33,921 nucleotides of DNA, taken from assembly GCA_035645115.1 (NCBI GenBank), contig DASQNF010000061.1, positions 1-33,921 of the forward strand, in the 5' to 3' direction. The stretch comes from JACVRW01 sp035645115 (GTDB taxonomy: Bacteria > Actinomycetota > Thermoleophilia > Solirubrobacterales > Thermoleophilaceae). The notes below the pieces were generated by a model that was not told the DNA's origin, did not search any database, and worked only from the letters and a program-made list of their open reading frames with translations. Every line of letters starts with the position of its first letter. Position 1 is the stretch's first letter. Positions 7,875-15,738 of the stretch are shown here, one piece after another. Made by a program: the position numbers and the translations under genes.

Positions 7875-9191
7875 TCAGATGGTCCAGACGCCCGGCGCGG
7901 ACGGCGCTACGTTGCGCGTGTCCACCACGAGGCGGGCGTGGTCCCACAGCGGCTCGTCCAGGAACTGCCGGTGCGGGGTCAGCATCACCACGCAGTCGGC
8001 GGCGGCGACCTCCTCGACCCCCCACTCGACGCTCGTGTGCAGCGCGTCGTCCATCTCGATCTCGTGCACCCAGGGGTCGCAGTAGACCACGTCGCCGCCG
8101 CGCCTGAGCAGCTGGCGCAGCACCTCGAGGCTGGGCGACTCGCGCGTGTCGTGCACATCGGGCTTGTACGCCATCCCGAGCAGCAGGATGCGCGACGACT
8201 TGATCGGCCTGCCGGCGTCGTTGAGCGCGTCGGCCACCTTCTGCACCACGTACTGGGGCATCGCGGCGTTGACCTCGTGGGCGGCGTCGATCAGCTGCGC
8301 CGAGTAGCCGTACTCGCGCAGGCGCCAGGCGAGGAAGTGGGGAACCACCGGAATGCAGTCGCCGCCGAGCCCCGGCCCGGGATAGTGGGGCAGGAACGCG
8401 AACGGCTTGGAGCTCGCGGCGTCGATCACCTCCCACACGGAGATCCCGAGGTGGTCGCACATGACGGCGAGCTCGTTGGCCAGCGCGATGTTGACCGCCC
8501 GGAAGGTGTTCTCGTGGAGCTTCGCGGTCTCGGCCACCGTCGGGCTCGACACCGGGACCACCGTGTCCACGATCTGCGCGTAGACGGCCTCGGTGCGCCG
8601 GCGGCACTCGTCCGTCACGCCCGCCACGAGCTTGGGCGTGGTGCGCACCGTCCAGGTCTTGTTGCCGGGGTCGACCCGCTCGGGCGCGTACCCGAGGAAG
8701 AAGTCCTCGCCCACCTTGCGCCCGCCCGCCTCGAGGATCGGCAGCAGGATCTCCACCGTCGTGCCGGGATAGGTCGTGGACTGGAGGATCACGAGCTGCC
8801 CCTGTCGCAGGTGCTTGGCCACCGACTCCGCCGCGCCGATCACAAAGGAGATGTCCGGCGAACGCGTCTTCGAGAGCGGGGTGGGCACGCAGATCGTTAG
8901 CGCGTCCAGCTCCGCTACGGCGCTGTACTGCGAGCTGGCGCTGAGCCGGTCGCCCGCCGCCTCGTAGCGATCGGCGGGCACGTCCACGAGATAGGGCCGG
9001 CGCTCGTTGACCCAGCCCACGCGCTCCTCGTTCAGGTCGATCCCGGTGACCGAAAAACCCGCCTCCGCGAAGAGGATGGCGAGCGGCAGGCCGGCGTAGC
9101 CGAGTCCGACGATCCCGAGGCGGGCCTGCCTCGTCCTGATCCGCTCGTCGAATGTGGCCCCGGCCGTGGCGTAGGAGGTGGCTGCGTCCAC
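7875..9191 (-). CDS. Nucleotide-sugar dehydrogenase (UDP-GlcNAc/UDP-ManNAc 6-dehydrogenase type)
   Basis: A cytoplasmic NAD-dependent enzyme oxidising C6 of a UDP-sugar to the uronic acid in two steps. The 438 residues show the N-terminal Rossmann motif GLGYAG (29-34), the middle domain block KLHENTFRAVNIALANE, and the catalytic cysteine C279 in GPGLGGDCIPVVP. The C-terminal UDP-binding domain includes MAYKPDVHDTRESPSLEV. The GGxCIPVxP form and the length fit the WbpA/WecC/TviB branch better than UDP-glucose dehydrogenase, but the substrate is inferred. The GTG start at 9191 lacks an SD and has TACCCT nine bases upstream. It is the first gene of the operon running to 3999, divergent from the WecA-like gene. 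Confidence 0.92.
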   Translation of the reverse strand: MDAATSYATAGATFDERIRTRQARLGIVGLGYAGLPLAILFAEAGFSVTGIDLNEERVGWVNERRPYLVDVPADRYEAAGDRLSASSQYSAVAELDALTICVPTPLSKTRSPDISFVIGAAESVAKHLRQGQLVILQSTTYPGTTVEILLPILEAGGRKVGEDFFLGYAPERVDPGNKTWTVRTTPKLVAGVTDECRRRTEAVYAQIVDTVVPVSSPTVAETAKLHENTFRAVNIALANELAVMCDHLGISVWEVIDAASSKPFAFLPHYPGPGLGGDCIPVVPHFLAWRLREYGYSAQLIDAAHEVNAAMPQYVVQKVADALNDAGRPIKSSRILLLGMAYKPDVHDTRESPSLEVLRQLLRRGGDVVYCDPWVHEIEMDDALHTSVEWGVEEVAAADCVVMLTPHRQFLDEPLWDHARLVVDTRNVAPSAPGVWTI

Positions 9192-9200
9192 GGCAATTCG

Positions 9201-9206
9201 AGGGTA
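9201..9206 (-). promoter_or_regulatory. TACCCT -10-like hexamer for the nucleotide-sugar dehydrogenase
   Basis: On the minus strand TACCCT lies nine bases before the GTG at 9191, with no SD. The same hexamer at the same distance precedes the LPXTG gene at 32419. Confidence 0.5.
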
Positions 9207-9273
9207 GCACCGGCATCCCGCCCCTCGCCACGGTTGCAGGGCGCGGCCCGGGCCTGCGGTCAGGGCCCGCGTC

Positions 9274-9279
9274 TAGGCT
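9274..9279 (+). promoter_or_regulatory. TAGGCT -10-like hexamer for the WecA-like gene
   Basis: TAGGCT lies ten bases before ATG 9290; no SD is visible. Together with the minus-strand TACCCT at 9201-9206 it makes this 98-base gap a two-way promoter region. Confidence 0.45.
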
Positions 9280-9289
9280 TACGGCGACC

Positions 9290-10501
9290 ATGTCGTTCGG
9301 GGAATCCATCCGCGGACTGGTCGAGGACGGGATCCCCTGGGGCTTCCTGACCGCGACCGCCGTGGTGCTCCTGCTGACGCCGATCGTTGCGCGGGTGGCG
9401 CCGCGGATAGGCGGCGTCGACCACGGCGGCGACCGGCCGCGCGTCCACACGAGGCCGATCCCGCGGATCGGCGGCGTGGCGATCGTGATCGCGATCCTCG
9501 TGGGCGCCGCGCTCTGGGGCGATGTCGACGGGCCGTACACGGGGATCCTGATCGGGACTGTGCTGGTGGCGCTGGTCGGTCTCTACGACGACATCCGAGG
9601 GCTGCGACCGAGCACGAAGCTGCTCGCGGTCACGGTCGTGGCGCTGCTCCCCGTGCTCGGCTGGGACCTGACGATCGACCACGTGACGCTCCCCTTCGTC
9701 GGCGACTACGACCTCGGCTGGGTGGCCGTGCCGCTCACGCTGCTCTGGGTCGCGTTCCTCGCGAACCTCGTGAACCTGATCGACGGCATGGACGCTCTCG
9801 CCGCCGGCATCGTGGCGATCGCCTCGGCCTCGTTCGCCCTGCTGGCCGTGTCGTTCGGCCGCGCCGATGCGGCCGTGCTCGCCGCGATCGTGTGCGGCGC
9901 CACGCTCGGCTTCCTTCGCCACAACTACCACCCCGCGAAGATCTTCATGGGCGACTCGGGCGCGCTCGCGCTCGGCTTCCTGCTCGCGCTGATCGCGGTC
10001 GAGGGCGTGCTGAAGACGGCCGCCACGATCGCGCTCGCCGGGCCGCTGCTGGTGATGGCGGTGCCGATTCTGGACACCTCGTTCGTGGTGCTGAAGCGCT
10101 TGAAGTACCGGCGCGCGCCGTGGTCGCCCGACCACAACCACTTCTATCACCGCTTCATGCGCATCGGCTTCTCCCAGCGGCGCACGGCGGCATACCTTCA
10201 CCTGTGGGCGATCATGCTGTCGGCGTACGCGATCCTGGTGCGCTTCAGGTCGCCGCGGCCGGAGGGGAACTGGGACAGCGGGAACGTGGTGCTGGTGTCC
10301 CTGCTCGGGGTGCTCGTGGTGGTGGCTTCGGTGTGGATGGCGTACACGCTCGAGATCCTGAAGGCGCGCCACTTGCAGGCGCTCGGGCTCGGGCGCCTGG
10401 TGCGCGCCGAGGTGGCAGCAGAGGTCGGGCGCGAGGGGCCGGAGTCCGAGGACGACCGCCAGGACACGGTGGAGCGCACGGTCACGGCCGGGTACCGGTA
10501 G
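9290..10501 (+). CDS. WecA/MraY-family polyprenyl-phosphate sugar-1-phosphate transferase
   Basis: Multispanning membrane enzyme that moves a (acetamido)sugar-1-phosphate from a UDP-sugar to undecaprenyl phosphate, the first step of lipid-linked glycan assembly. The 403 residues carry the family motifs in order: D100-D101 (YDDIRGL), NLIDGMD at 162-168 with the nucleophile-region Asp165, the MGDSG loop at 220-224, and the HNHFYHR histidine motif. It is longer than MraY (about 360), and RPxxRIGGVAI near the N-terminus fits WecA/TagO. The frame is open further upstream, but ATG 9290 follows TAGGCT and gives a normal N-terminus. It is divergent from the sugar-nucleotide operon, which probably supplies its substrates. 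Confidence 0.93.
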   Translation: MSFGESIRGLVEDGIPWGFLTATAVVLLLTPIVARVAPRIGGVDHGGDRPRVHTRPIPRIGGVAIVIAILVGAALWGDVDGPYTGILIGTVLVALVGLYDDIRGLRPSTKLLAVTVVALLPVLGWDLTIDHVTLPFVGDYDLGWVAVPLTLLWVAFLANLVNLIDGMDALAAGIVAIASASFALLAVSFGRADAAVLAAIVCGATLGFLRHNYHPAKIFMGDSGALALGFLLALIAVEGVLKTAATIALAGPLLVMAVPILDTSFVVLKRLKYRRAPWSPDHNHFYHRFMRIGFSQRRTAAYLHLWAIMLSAYAILVRFRSPRPEGNWDSGNVVLVSLLGVLVVVASVWMAYTLEILKARHLQALGLGRLVRAEVAAEVGREGPESEDDRQDTVERTVTAGYR

Positions 10502-10515
10502 GCGGCGGTTTCGTC

Positions 10516-10566
10516 CGTACCGTCCTGGCTTTCCCGGCTCCCGCCCATGTAGGTCAGGACGGTGCG
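10516..10566. terminator. Convergent-gene hairpin after the WecA-like gene
   Basis: ACCGTCCTG (10519-10527) pairs with CAGGACGGT (10555-10563) and extends to 10516/10566 with one G-U pair; the loop is 27 bases. The right arm overlaps the last codons of the minus-strand DUF354 gene. No T tract follows. It could serve both converging transcripts, although the long loop is unusual for a terminator. Confidence 0.4.
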
Positions 10567-11582
10567 AGCGCCCCCGCCGCCGGCAGTGCCAGCCTGAGCA
10601 GGTCTGCGGGGTCACGCCGGACGCGACGCGCGAAGGCGCCGCTCGGCTTGCGCTCCACGACCAGCTCCTCGGGAGCGCGCAGCAGCTTGAGCCGCCCCTC
10701 CCGCACGAGCAGCTCGTCCACTCCGCCGAGCGGGCCCTCGAAGATCGACCAAACGGGAGTGCCGAGCACGGCCGCCTCGCGGTTCATGGTGCCGCCGGCG
10801 GACACGAGCGCGTCCGCCAGCGCCACGAGGCTACGGCCATCCTGCGCGCTCTCGGGGACGATCACGCGCTCGACGCCGAGCGAGCGCACCGCGGCGCGCT
10901 GCTCCGGCGTCCGGGTGAGCACCACTGTCCAGCAGCCCTGGGCGCCGAGATGGCGCAGCAGCGGCGGCAGCAGGTCGTTCTCCGAGCCGCCGAGGTAGAG
11001 CGCGTACGACGGGGGCGTGCGGACCACGCAAAGCCGCCCGCCGTCCGGGACGCCGAGCCGGCCGGGCAGCCCCCGGTCGGGCTCGAAGTCGGCGAGGTAG
11101 TACTCCTCCTTGAGGCCGGGGTAGCGAACGAGCTTGGGCGGCCGCGCCCCGTAGGGCCGCAGGCGCTCGGGCGGGATCGCCTCGGGAACCAGCACGCGGG
11201 TTGCGAGCCGGCAGATGACGTGGTGCTGGAGCGTCGCCCACTCGTAGTCGAACATCGTGGTGTTGGGCACCCGCAGCGCTCGGCAGACCGGCGGCAGGTC
11301 GACCGACGCGTGCGCCAGCCCGTGGTCGAAGCGCCGGCGCCGGGCGAAGCGCAGCAGCCTCGCCGCCCGGTCCGCGCCGGCGCGCGCCTTGCCGAGCTTG
11401 CCGGCGCCGCCGTAGCGACCGAGCGCCGTGTACGGATGGCCCCAGGAGTCGAGCAGCTCGAGCGTGTGCGACAGCGGCCGCGCCGTGATCTCCACCTCGT
11501 GCCCGCCGCGCTCGAGCAGCTCCACCAGGGGGCGCAGCACGACCGGGTGGGCCACGTTGGTCATGTCGACCCAGACACGCAA
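10554..11582 (-). CDS. DUF354 family, GT-B-like putative glycosyltransferase
   Basis: A 342-residue soluble protein of the DUF354 family. The N-terminus MRVWVDMTNVAHPVVLRPLVELLERGGHEV and the following segment match this family. It resembles the GT-B fold of MurG/WecB-type proteins: two Rossmann halves, with a C-terminal glycine-rich SAGGTMNREAAVLGTPVWS sugar-nucleotide loop. Its biochemical role is not established; family members commonly sit in archaeal and bacterial surface-glycan loci, as here. The start is TTG at 11582, preceded at eight bases by TAGACT and no SD. It converges on the WecA-like gene. The link to polysaccharide assembly is inferred from context. Confidence 0.85.
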   Translation of the reverse strand: MRVWVDMTNVAHPVVLRPLVELLERGGHEVEITARPLSHTLELLDSWGHPYTALGRYGGAGKLGKARAGADRAARLLRFARRRRFDHGLAHASVDLPPVCRALRVPNTTMFDYEWATLQHHVICRLATRVLVPEAIPPERLRPYGARPPKLVRYPGLKEEYYLADFEPDRGLPGRLGVPDGGRLCVVRTPPSYALYLGGSENDLLPPLLRHLGAQGCWTVVLTRTPEQRAAVRSLGVERVIVPESAQDGRSLVALADALVSAGGTMNREAAVLGTPVWSIFEGPLGGVDELLVREGRLKLLRAPEELVVERKPSGAFARRVRRDPADLLRLALPAAGALAPS

Positions 11583-11590
11583 GCCGCGCC

Positions 11591-11596
11591 AGTCTA
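11591..11596 (-). promoter_or_regulatory. TAGACT -10-like hexamer for the DUF354 gene
   Basis: TAGACT lies on the minus strand eight bases before TTG 11582. It is the core of the 14-base block CCATAGACTGGCGC (11586-11599), which recurs exactly at 32475-32488 ahead of a GT4 gene. Confidence 0.6.
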
Positions 11597-11601
11597 TGGA
11601 C

Positions 11602-11619
11602 GGCCCGGCCCGCCGGGCC
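11602..11619. terminator. GC hairpin between the radical SAM and DUF354 genes
   Basis: GGCCCGG (11602-11608) pairs with CCGGGCC (11613-11619) around a four-base loop. It lies downstream of the radical SAM gene and just upstream of the DUF354 -10-like hexamer on the minus strand, so it may end the upstream transcript. There is no T tract. Confidence 0.35.
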
Positions 11620-11669
11620 TAACAGCGCAAGGTGCGCCAGTCCGTTTGGATGCACCGGCCCCCTAACTC

Positions 11670-12743
11670 TCAGAACAGCGACGCCTGCTCGGCCGGCGGC
11701 GACGCGTGCCGGGCCGCCGCCTGCCCCGGCGGCGCACGCTCCGCATCGACGGCGGCGTCGTTCCCGAGCGCGCGCTCGTGCCCGCTCGGACCCGGCCCCG
11801 CGCTCTCGCCCGCCGGCCGCTGCGCGCGCTTGCCGGCCCGAACCAGCTCCGCCAGCCGCTCGCGCTCGCTCTTCGCCGCGTAGGCCCCGCGCGCGTAGAG
11901 GCGCTCGTAGCGCGGGACGAGGTCGGGACGGTAGGAGCGCAGCCAGTCCATGAAGATCCGCCGCACGTCGCCGCGCAGGTGCAGGCAGATGCCGCCGATG
12001 CTGACCGCGCCCGCCTCGCCGCAGAGCGCGAGGATCTCCTCGACCTGCCGCGGCGAGTCGTTGATACCCGGCATCAGCGGCGCGATCAGCACGCCGCAGG
12101 GGATCCCCGCTCGCGTGAGCTCCGCCACCGCCTCGATGCGCTTGCGCGGGTTCGGCGTGTGCGGCTCGCTCGCGCGCCAGGCTCTCTCGTCGAGCGTGGG
12201 GATCGAGAGGTTGGCGGCGAAGCTGGGGATCTGCTTGAAGAGCTCGATGTCGCGCAGCAGCAGCGGCGACTTCGTGAGCACCGACGACGGCGTGCGCGAG
12301 TCGCGCATCGCCTCCCAGACCCCCGGCATCAGCTCGTAGCGCTTCTCGACCCACTGGTACGGATCGGTGTTCGTGCCGAGCGCGACGTGCTCGCGCTTCC
12401 ACCCGGGGCGCATCAGCTCCGTTCGCGCCAGCTCGGGTGTGTTGACCTTGACCACGATCTCGCGCTCGAAGTCGCGGCCCGCGTCGAAGTCGAGATATGT
12501 GTGGGTGGGGCGGGCAAAGCAATACGTGCACGCGTGCGTGCAGCCCCGGTAGGGGTTTATCGTCCACCTGAACGGAACCTGCGACTGCTTCGGCACCCGG
12601 TTCAGGATCGACCGCGCCCGGACCTCGTAGAAGCGGACGTCCAGCGCCTCGGGAGCGTCGAAGGTGCGGATCGCCGCCGGCTCGCGGTAGCCGGGCAGCG
12701 CTCGCCCGGCTTCCGAGGAGACCTTCAGGTTGTCCCAGCGCAC
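11670..12743 (-). CDS. Radical SAM protein, Rv2578c/SPL-like family
   Basis: A 357-residue radical SAM enzyme. The cluster motif is NPYRGCTHACTYCFAR, with C68, C72 and C75 (CxxxCxxC) ligating the 4Fe-4S cluster for SAM cleavage. The surroundings (PFRWTINPYRGC, RPTHTYLDFDAGRDFE, ALGTNTDPYQWVEKRY, CLHLRGDVRRIFMDWL) fit the actinobacterial Rv2578c group, related in sequence to spore photoproduct lyase; no substrate is established. After about residue 305 comes a low-complexity Ala/Gly/Pro/Glu linker ending in QASLF (353-357), which resembles a beta-clamp-binding pentapeptide. The start is GTG at 12743. It lies 31 bases after YjbQ on the same strand, so probably co-transcribed. Confidence 0.88.
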   Translation of the reverse strand: MRWDNLKVSSEAGRALPGYREPAAIRTFDAPEALDVRFYEVRARSILNRVPKQSQVPFRWTINPYRGCTHACTYCFARPTHTYLDFDAGRDFEREIVVKVNTPELARTELMRPGWKREHVALGTNTDPYQWVEKRYELMPGVWEAMRDSRTPSSVLTKSPLLLRDIELFKQIPSFAANLSIPTLDERAWRASEPHTPNPRKRIEAVAELTRAGIPCGVLIAPLMPGINDSPRQVEEILALCGEAGAVSIGGICLHLRGDVRRIFMDWLRSYRPDLVPRYERLYARGAYAAKSERERLAELVRAGKRAQRPAGESAGPGPSGHERALGNDAAVDAERAPPGQAAARHASPPAEQASLF

Positions 12744-12774
12744 GAACGCATGTTCGCACAGCGGCCGGACGGGC

Positions 12775-13200
12775 TCAAGCCCGCTCCCCGAACGCGGTGA
12801 CGACCACGCTGCGCGGGCCGCCGTCGTCGCGGTGCTCGCACAGGTAGATCCCCTGCCAGGTGCCGAGCGCCAGCCTGCCGCCGGCCACGGGCAGCACGAG
12901 CGCCGCCCCGGTGAGCGTGGACTTGACGTGCGCCGGCATGTCGTCGGGTCCCTCGAGGGTGTGTGCGAACTCGGGCCAGCCGTCCGGCACGGCGTGGTCG
13001 AACCAGGCGGAGAAGTCGCGGCGCACGTCGGGCGAGGCGTTCTCGTTCAGCGTCAGCGAGGCCGACGTGTGCTGCATGAAGACCGTGGCGAGGCCGACCT
13101 GCAGCGACTCGAGCTCCGGCACGCCGTCGACGATCTCCGAGGTGACGAGATGGAACCCGCGCGCTCGCGGCGCGAGCGAGATCCGCCGCTGTATCCACAC
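12775..13200 (-). CDS. YjbQ family (UPF0047) protein
   Basis: A 141-residue small cytoplasmic protein of the YjbQ/UPF0047 family. Diagnostic blocks are VFMQHTSASLTLNENASPDVRRDF (whose HTSAS and NEN are the conserved core), AHVKSTLTGAALVLPVAGGRLALGTWQGIYLCEHRD and the short charged end. Members are trimeric, and a weak thiamine-phosphate synthase activity has been reported for some; the physiological role is unclear. Length is normal (about 130-140). The start is GTG at 13200. CAGAAT, seven bases upstream on the minus strand, is one mismatch from TAnnnT and could be a weak -10. The next gene downstream is the radical SAM gene. Confidence 0.93.
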   Translation of the reverse strand: MWIQRRISLAPRARGFHLVTSEIVDGVPELESLQVGLATVFMQHTSASLTLNENASPDVRRDFSAWFDHAVPDGWPEFAHTLEGPDDMPAHVKSTLTGAALVLPVAGGRLALGTWQGIYLCEHRDDGGPRSVVVTAFGERA

Positions 13201-13278
13201 GAGCGGGATTCTGGCGAGAAGCCGCTCAACAAGACGCGCCCGCGAGTCGCGGCCGGCGCTCCCTGCGCGTCAGCCCGC

Positions 13279-14283
13279 TCAGCCCGACGCGCCCGCAAGC
13301 CGCGGCCAGCGCACCATGCGCCTCAGCGCCGCGCTCGTGCCCGGGTGGCTCGCGAGGCTGAACTCGGGCGAGAGCAGCGCCGACTGGTAGTACACCGCCA
13401 TCCGCACGCGCGAGTGCGACCGCATGAAGCCGAAGAACTGACGCACGAAGGCGGGGTCGTCGCGGCCCCACACGCCCCACTCGGCGAACGCGAAGGGCTT
13501 GTCGTCCCAAAGCGGGTTGGAGTAGAGGGCGTGCATCGCCGAGGAAGCCTTGAAGGGCGAGTACCAGGTGGTGCCCACCCAGTCCACGTAGCGGCCGCCC
13601 GGCCACCAGAAGCGCGGGTGGTTCTTGGCGATCTCCGGGTTGCCGAACGAGAGCGGCACCCACATCAGCGCCAGCTTCGGCCGCGGCAGCGCACCCGCGC
13701 CGGCGGCGAGCGGCGGCATGCCGAGCCGTCGCAGCCGCGCGTCGATCTCCGCCACCTCGCCGCCGCGCAGGATCAGCGCGAGCCGCCGCCATGCACGCCT
13801 GAACTGGTGCGTCGAGTACATCGCCCCGCGCGAGCGCCCCGCCACGTCGTAGGCGGAGTAGGGGTTGTTTGCGTTGTTCATCTCCGACAGCGGCCGCACG
13901 TAGACCACATCGCCGTGCTCGGCGAGCAGGCCGTTCAGGCGAACGAGGAACCCGTCGCCCTCGCCGCGCGCGATCGCGCCCGGGCTGATGCCGCTTCCCT
14001 CGGTGCCGATCGAGAGCATCGGGCGAGCGCCCTGTGCGCGCGCGTCGGCGAGGCGGAAGGAGAGCCAGTGCATGGCGGGGTCGCTGCCCTTCCAGGCGAT
14101 GAAGTAGTTGTAGACCGCCGGGGCCTTGCCGGAATGGCGGGCGAAGTCCGTGATGTTCCCGGGCTTGTAGCCGCCCTGGCCGCCCCATAGCACCTTGCCG
14201 GCGGGAGCCGTGTACGGTGCCCCCGATGCCGCTGAGGGAAGGGCGAGGGCACAGGCGGCTGCGATGGCGGCGAGAACGCGCAC
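13279..14283 (-). CDS. Secreted GH26-like glycoside hydrolase
   Basis: A 334-residue exported protein. The N-terminus MRVLAAIAAACALALPSAASGA is a Sec signal peptide with likely cleavage after residue 21. The mature part resembles beta-mannanase/GH26-type clan-A enzymes: VLWGGQGGYKPGNI, a likely acid/base E134 in VYVRPLSEMNN, WVGTTWYSPF, and a likely nucleophile E268 in PFAFAEWGVWG. The spacing of the two glutamates suits a retaining TIM-barrel hydrolase. The substrate is unknown; a mannan-like or self-made surface polysaccharide is a guess. The start is GTG at 14283 with no SD. It is divergent from the ATP synthase operon and lies 78 bases ahead of YjbQ on the same strand. Confidence 0.75.
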   Translation of the reverse strand: MRVLAAIAAACALALPSAASGAPYTAPAGKVLWGGQGGYKPGNITDFARHSGKAPAVYNYFIAWKGSDPAMHWLSFRLADARAQGARPMLSIGTEGSGISPGAIARGEGDGFLVRLNGLLAEHGDVVYVRPLSEMNNANNPYSAYDVAGRSRGAMYSTHQFRRAWRRLALILRGGEVAEIDARLRRLGMPPLAAGAGALPRPKLALMWVPLSFGNPEIAKNHPRFWWPGGRYVDWVGTTWYSPFKASSAMHALYSNPLWDDKPFAFAEWGVWGRDDPAFVRQFFGFMRSHSRVRMAVYYQSALLSPEFSLASHPGTSAALRRMVRWPRLAGASG

Positions 14284-14317
14284 GCCCTGGTAATCGGACG
14301 GCGGCCGCCGGCCTTGA

Positions 14318-14351
14318 GGACGACTGTCACAAAGTAGTCACAAAGTCGTCC
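14318..14351. promoter_or_regulatory. Operator-like repeat array before the ATP synthase operon
   Basis: Two direct copies of GTCACAAAGT (14326-14335, 14337-14346) lie one base apart, bracketed by the perfect inverted arms GGACGACT (14318-14325) and AGTCGTCC (14344-14351). The segment is A/T-rich compared with its surroundings. It overlaps the expected -35 position of the TACCTT hexamer at 14359, so it could be a regulator-binding site. Confidence 0.5.
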
Positions 14352-14358
14352 GCTGATG

Positions 14359-14364
14359 TACCTT
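14359..14364 (+). promoter_or_regulatory. TACCTT -10-like hexamer for the atp operon
   Basis: TACCTT is preceded at 18 bases by TAGTCA (14335-14340), four of six matches to TTGACA. A start near 14371 would give a leader of about 55-60 bases before TTG 14428. Confidence 0.35.
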
Positions 14365-14427
14365 TCCTGGCCCCGGAAGAGCAGCGCTGACACGCCGCCC
14401 GCCCCTCGCTCGTCCCGGGAGCCCGCC

Positions 14428-14823
14428 TTGACGACGCACGCTCTGAAAGCATCCGAGTCCATGCCGCTGCGCATGTTGCGGTACCTCGACCTCGTGGTGC
14501 TGGCGCTCGCGCTGCCGGTGTTCCTGGCCGCGGACCTGCCCCTGCTCGGCTGGGCGGGGATCGCCGCCGCCTGGTTGCTCCAGCGCAGCGTGCACGCGGG
14601 CTTCCTGCGCCGGGCGGAGGGCAGCGGCGACGCGCGCTCGGCCCTCGGCCTGATGAGCGTCAGCCTGATCGGCAGGGTCTGGTTCCTCGCGCTCGCGGTG
14701 CTCGCCGTCGGCCTGATAGAGCGCGAGGCCGGGCTGCCGGCCGCGGTTCTCACGGCCGTGACCTTCCAGGTCTGGTTCACGGCCTTCGTCGTCGGGCGCA
14801 GCGCCGAGGGTGGGCCCGCTTGA
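14428..14823 (+). CDS. AtpI-like small membrane protein heading the atp operon
   Basis: About 131 residues with four hydrophobic segments: LVVLALALPVFLA, LGWAGIAAAWLLQ, LIGRVWFLALAVLAVGLI and AAVLTAVTFQVWFTAFVVG. Position and topology fit the AtpI/UncI proteins that precede atpB and help c-ring assembly or ion supply, but sequence similarity is not diagnostic. I choose TTG 14428 because GGGAG lies six bases upstream; ATG 14356 in the same frame would overlap the promoter-like hexamer, and ATG 14461 is another option. The stop overlaps the atpB TTG by three bases, implying translational coupling. Confidence 0.65.
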   Translation: MTTHALKASESMPLRMLRYLDLVVLALALPVFLAADLPLLGWAGIAAAWLLQRSVHAGFLRRAEGSGDARSALGLMSVSLIGRVWFLALAVLAVGLIEREAGLPAAVLTAVTFQVWFTAFVVGRSAEGGPA

Positions 14824-15722
14824 GCCGCAAGCAGGTGATCCTCGCGGCAGTCGGGGTCTACCTGCTCGGCGCGGTCCTGCTGCTGGTGGCGTTCCCGAGT
14901 GAGGGCAAGAACGAGGAGTTCCAGCCCCAGGAGGAGTTCCGGCTCGACCCCTGGATCGAGCTCGACGCCGGCTTCGCCGACCTCAGCTTCAACCGCGCGG
15001 TGCTCTACCTGCTGATCGCCTGCGTGCTGACGATCGCCGTCATGGCGTACATCGCGAAGCGGATGCAGGAGCGCCCCAACCGCGTGCAGACCGCCGTCGA
15101 GGCGCTCTACGACCTCACCTACAACACGATCACGCGCGGCAACATGTCCTCGCAGATGAGCGCAAAGTGGTTCCCGTTCGTAGCCACGCTGTTCTTCTTC
15201 ATCTGGATCTCGAACCTGATCGGCTACATCCCGCTGCCGACCAACACCCACGAGACCGTGGACGTGTTCGGGATCGATTTCCCCACCTTCGCGATCTACG
15301 CGGCCACGGCGAACCTCTCGATCCCGCTGGTCTTCACTCTCGTGGTCTGGGTCTCCTACCAGGTGGAGGGCATCCGGGCGAAGGGCTTCTTCCCCTACTT
15401 CAGCGGCTGGATCCCGGGCGGCACCCCGGGCTTCATGCGACCGCCGCTGTTCGTGATCGAGGCGATCTCACAGCTCGTGCGGATCATCTCGCTGTCCGTG
15501 CGACTGTTCGCGAACATCCTCGCCGGCCACCTGCTGATCCTGTTCATGGGCGGCGGGCTCGGCGTGCTGCTCGGGCTCGCGGTGCTCGGCTGGCTCACGT
15601 TCCCGCTCGCGCTGGCCTTCTTCCTCTTCGAGGTCGTGCTGGTGGCCACGCTGCAGGCGTTCATCTTCGCCACGCTCACATCCATCTACTTCGGTGAGGC
15701 GACCGCCGCCGAAGGCCATTGA
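14820..15722 (+). CDS. atpB: F1Fo ATP synthase subunit a
   Basis: The 300-residue membrane stator subunit that forms the two half-channels for ions beside the c-ring. The essential arginine is in IISLSVRLFANILAGHLL, the family signature for the helix facing the c-ring. Other conserved parts are FPFVATLFFFIWISNLIGYIP and the C-terminal FEVVLVATLQAFIFATLTSIYF. The TTG start at 14820 overlaps the upstream stop and has GAGGG nine bases ahead. The length is somewhat above E. coli (271), with an N-terminal periplasmic-type acidic stretch (NEEFQPQEEFRLDPW) after the first helix. Second gene of the operon. Confidence 0.97.
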   Translation: MSRKQVILAAVGVYLLGAVLLLVAFPSEGKNEEFQPQEEFRLDPWIELDAGFADLSFNRAVLYLLIACVLTIAVMAYIAKRMQERPNRVQTAVEALYDLTYNTITRGNMSSQMSAKWFPFVATLFFFIWISNLIGYIPLPTNTHETVDVFGIDFPTFAIYAATANLSIPLVFTLVVWVSYQVEGIRAKGFFPYFSGWIPGGTPGFMRPPLFVIEAISQLVRIISLSVRLFANILAGHLLILFMGGGLGVLLGLAVLGWLTFPLALAFFLFEVVLVATLQAFIFATLTSIYFGEATAAEGH

Positions 15723-15738
15723 CGAAGGAGGCTGATCA

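Noticed and set aside
14356..14427. Upstream ATG extension of the AtpI-like protein
   Set aside because: It would overlap the TACCTT hexamer and adds a non-conserved Arg/Pro/Ser-rich lead; TTG 14428 has a proper SD.
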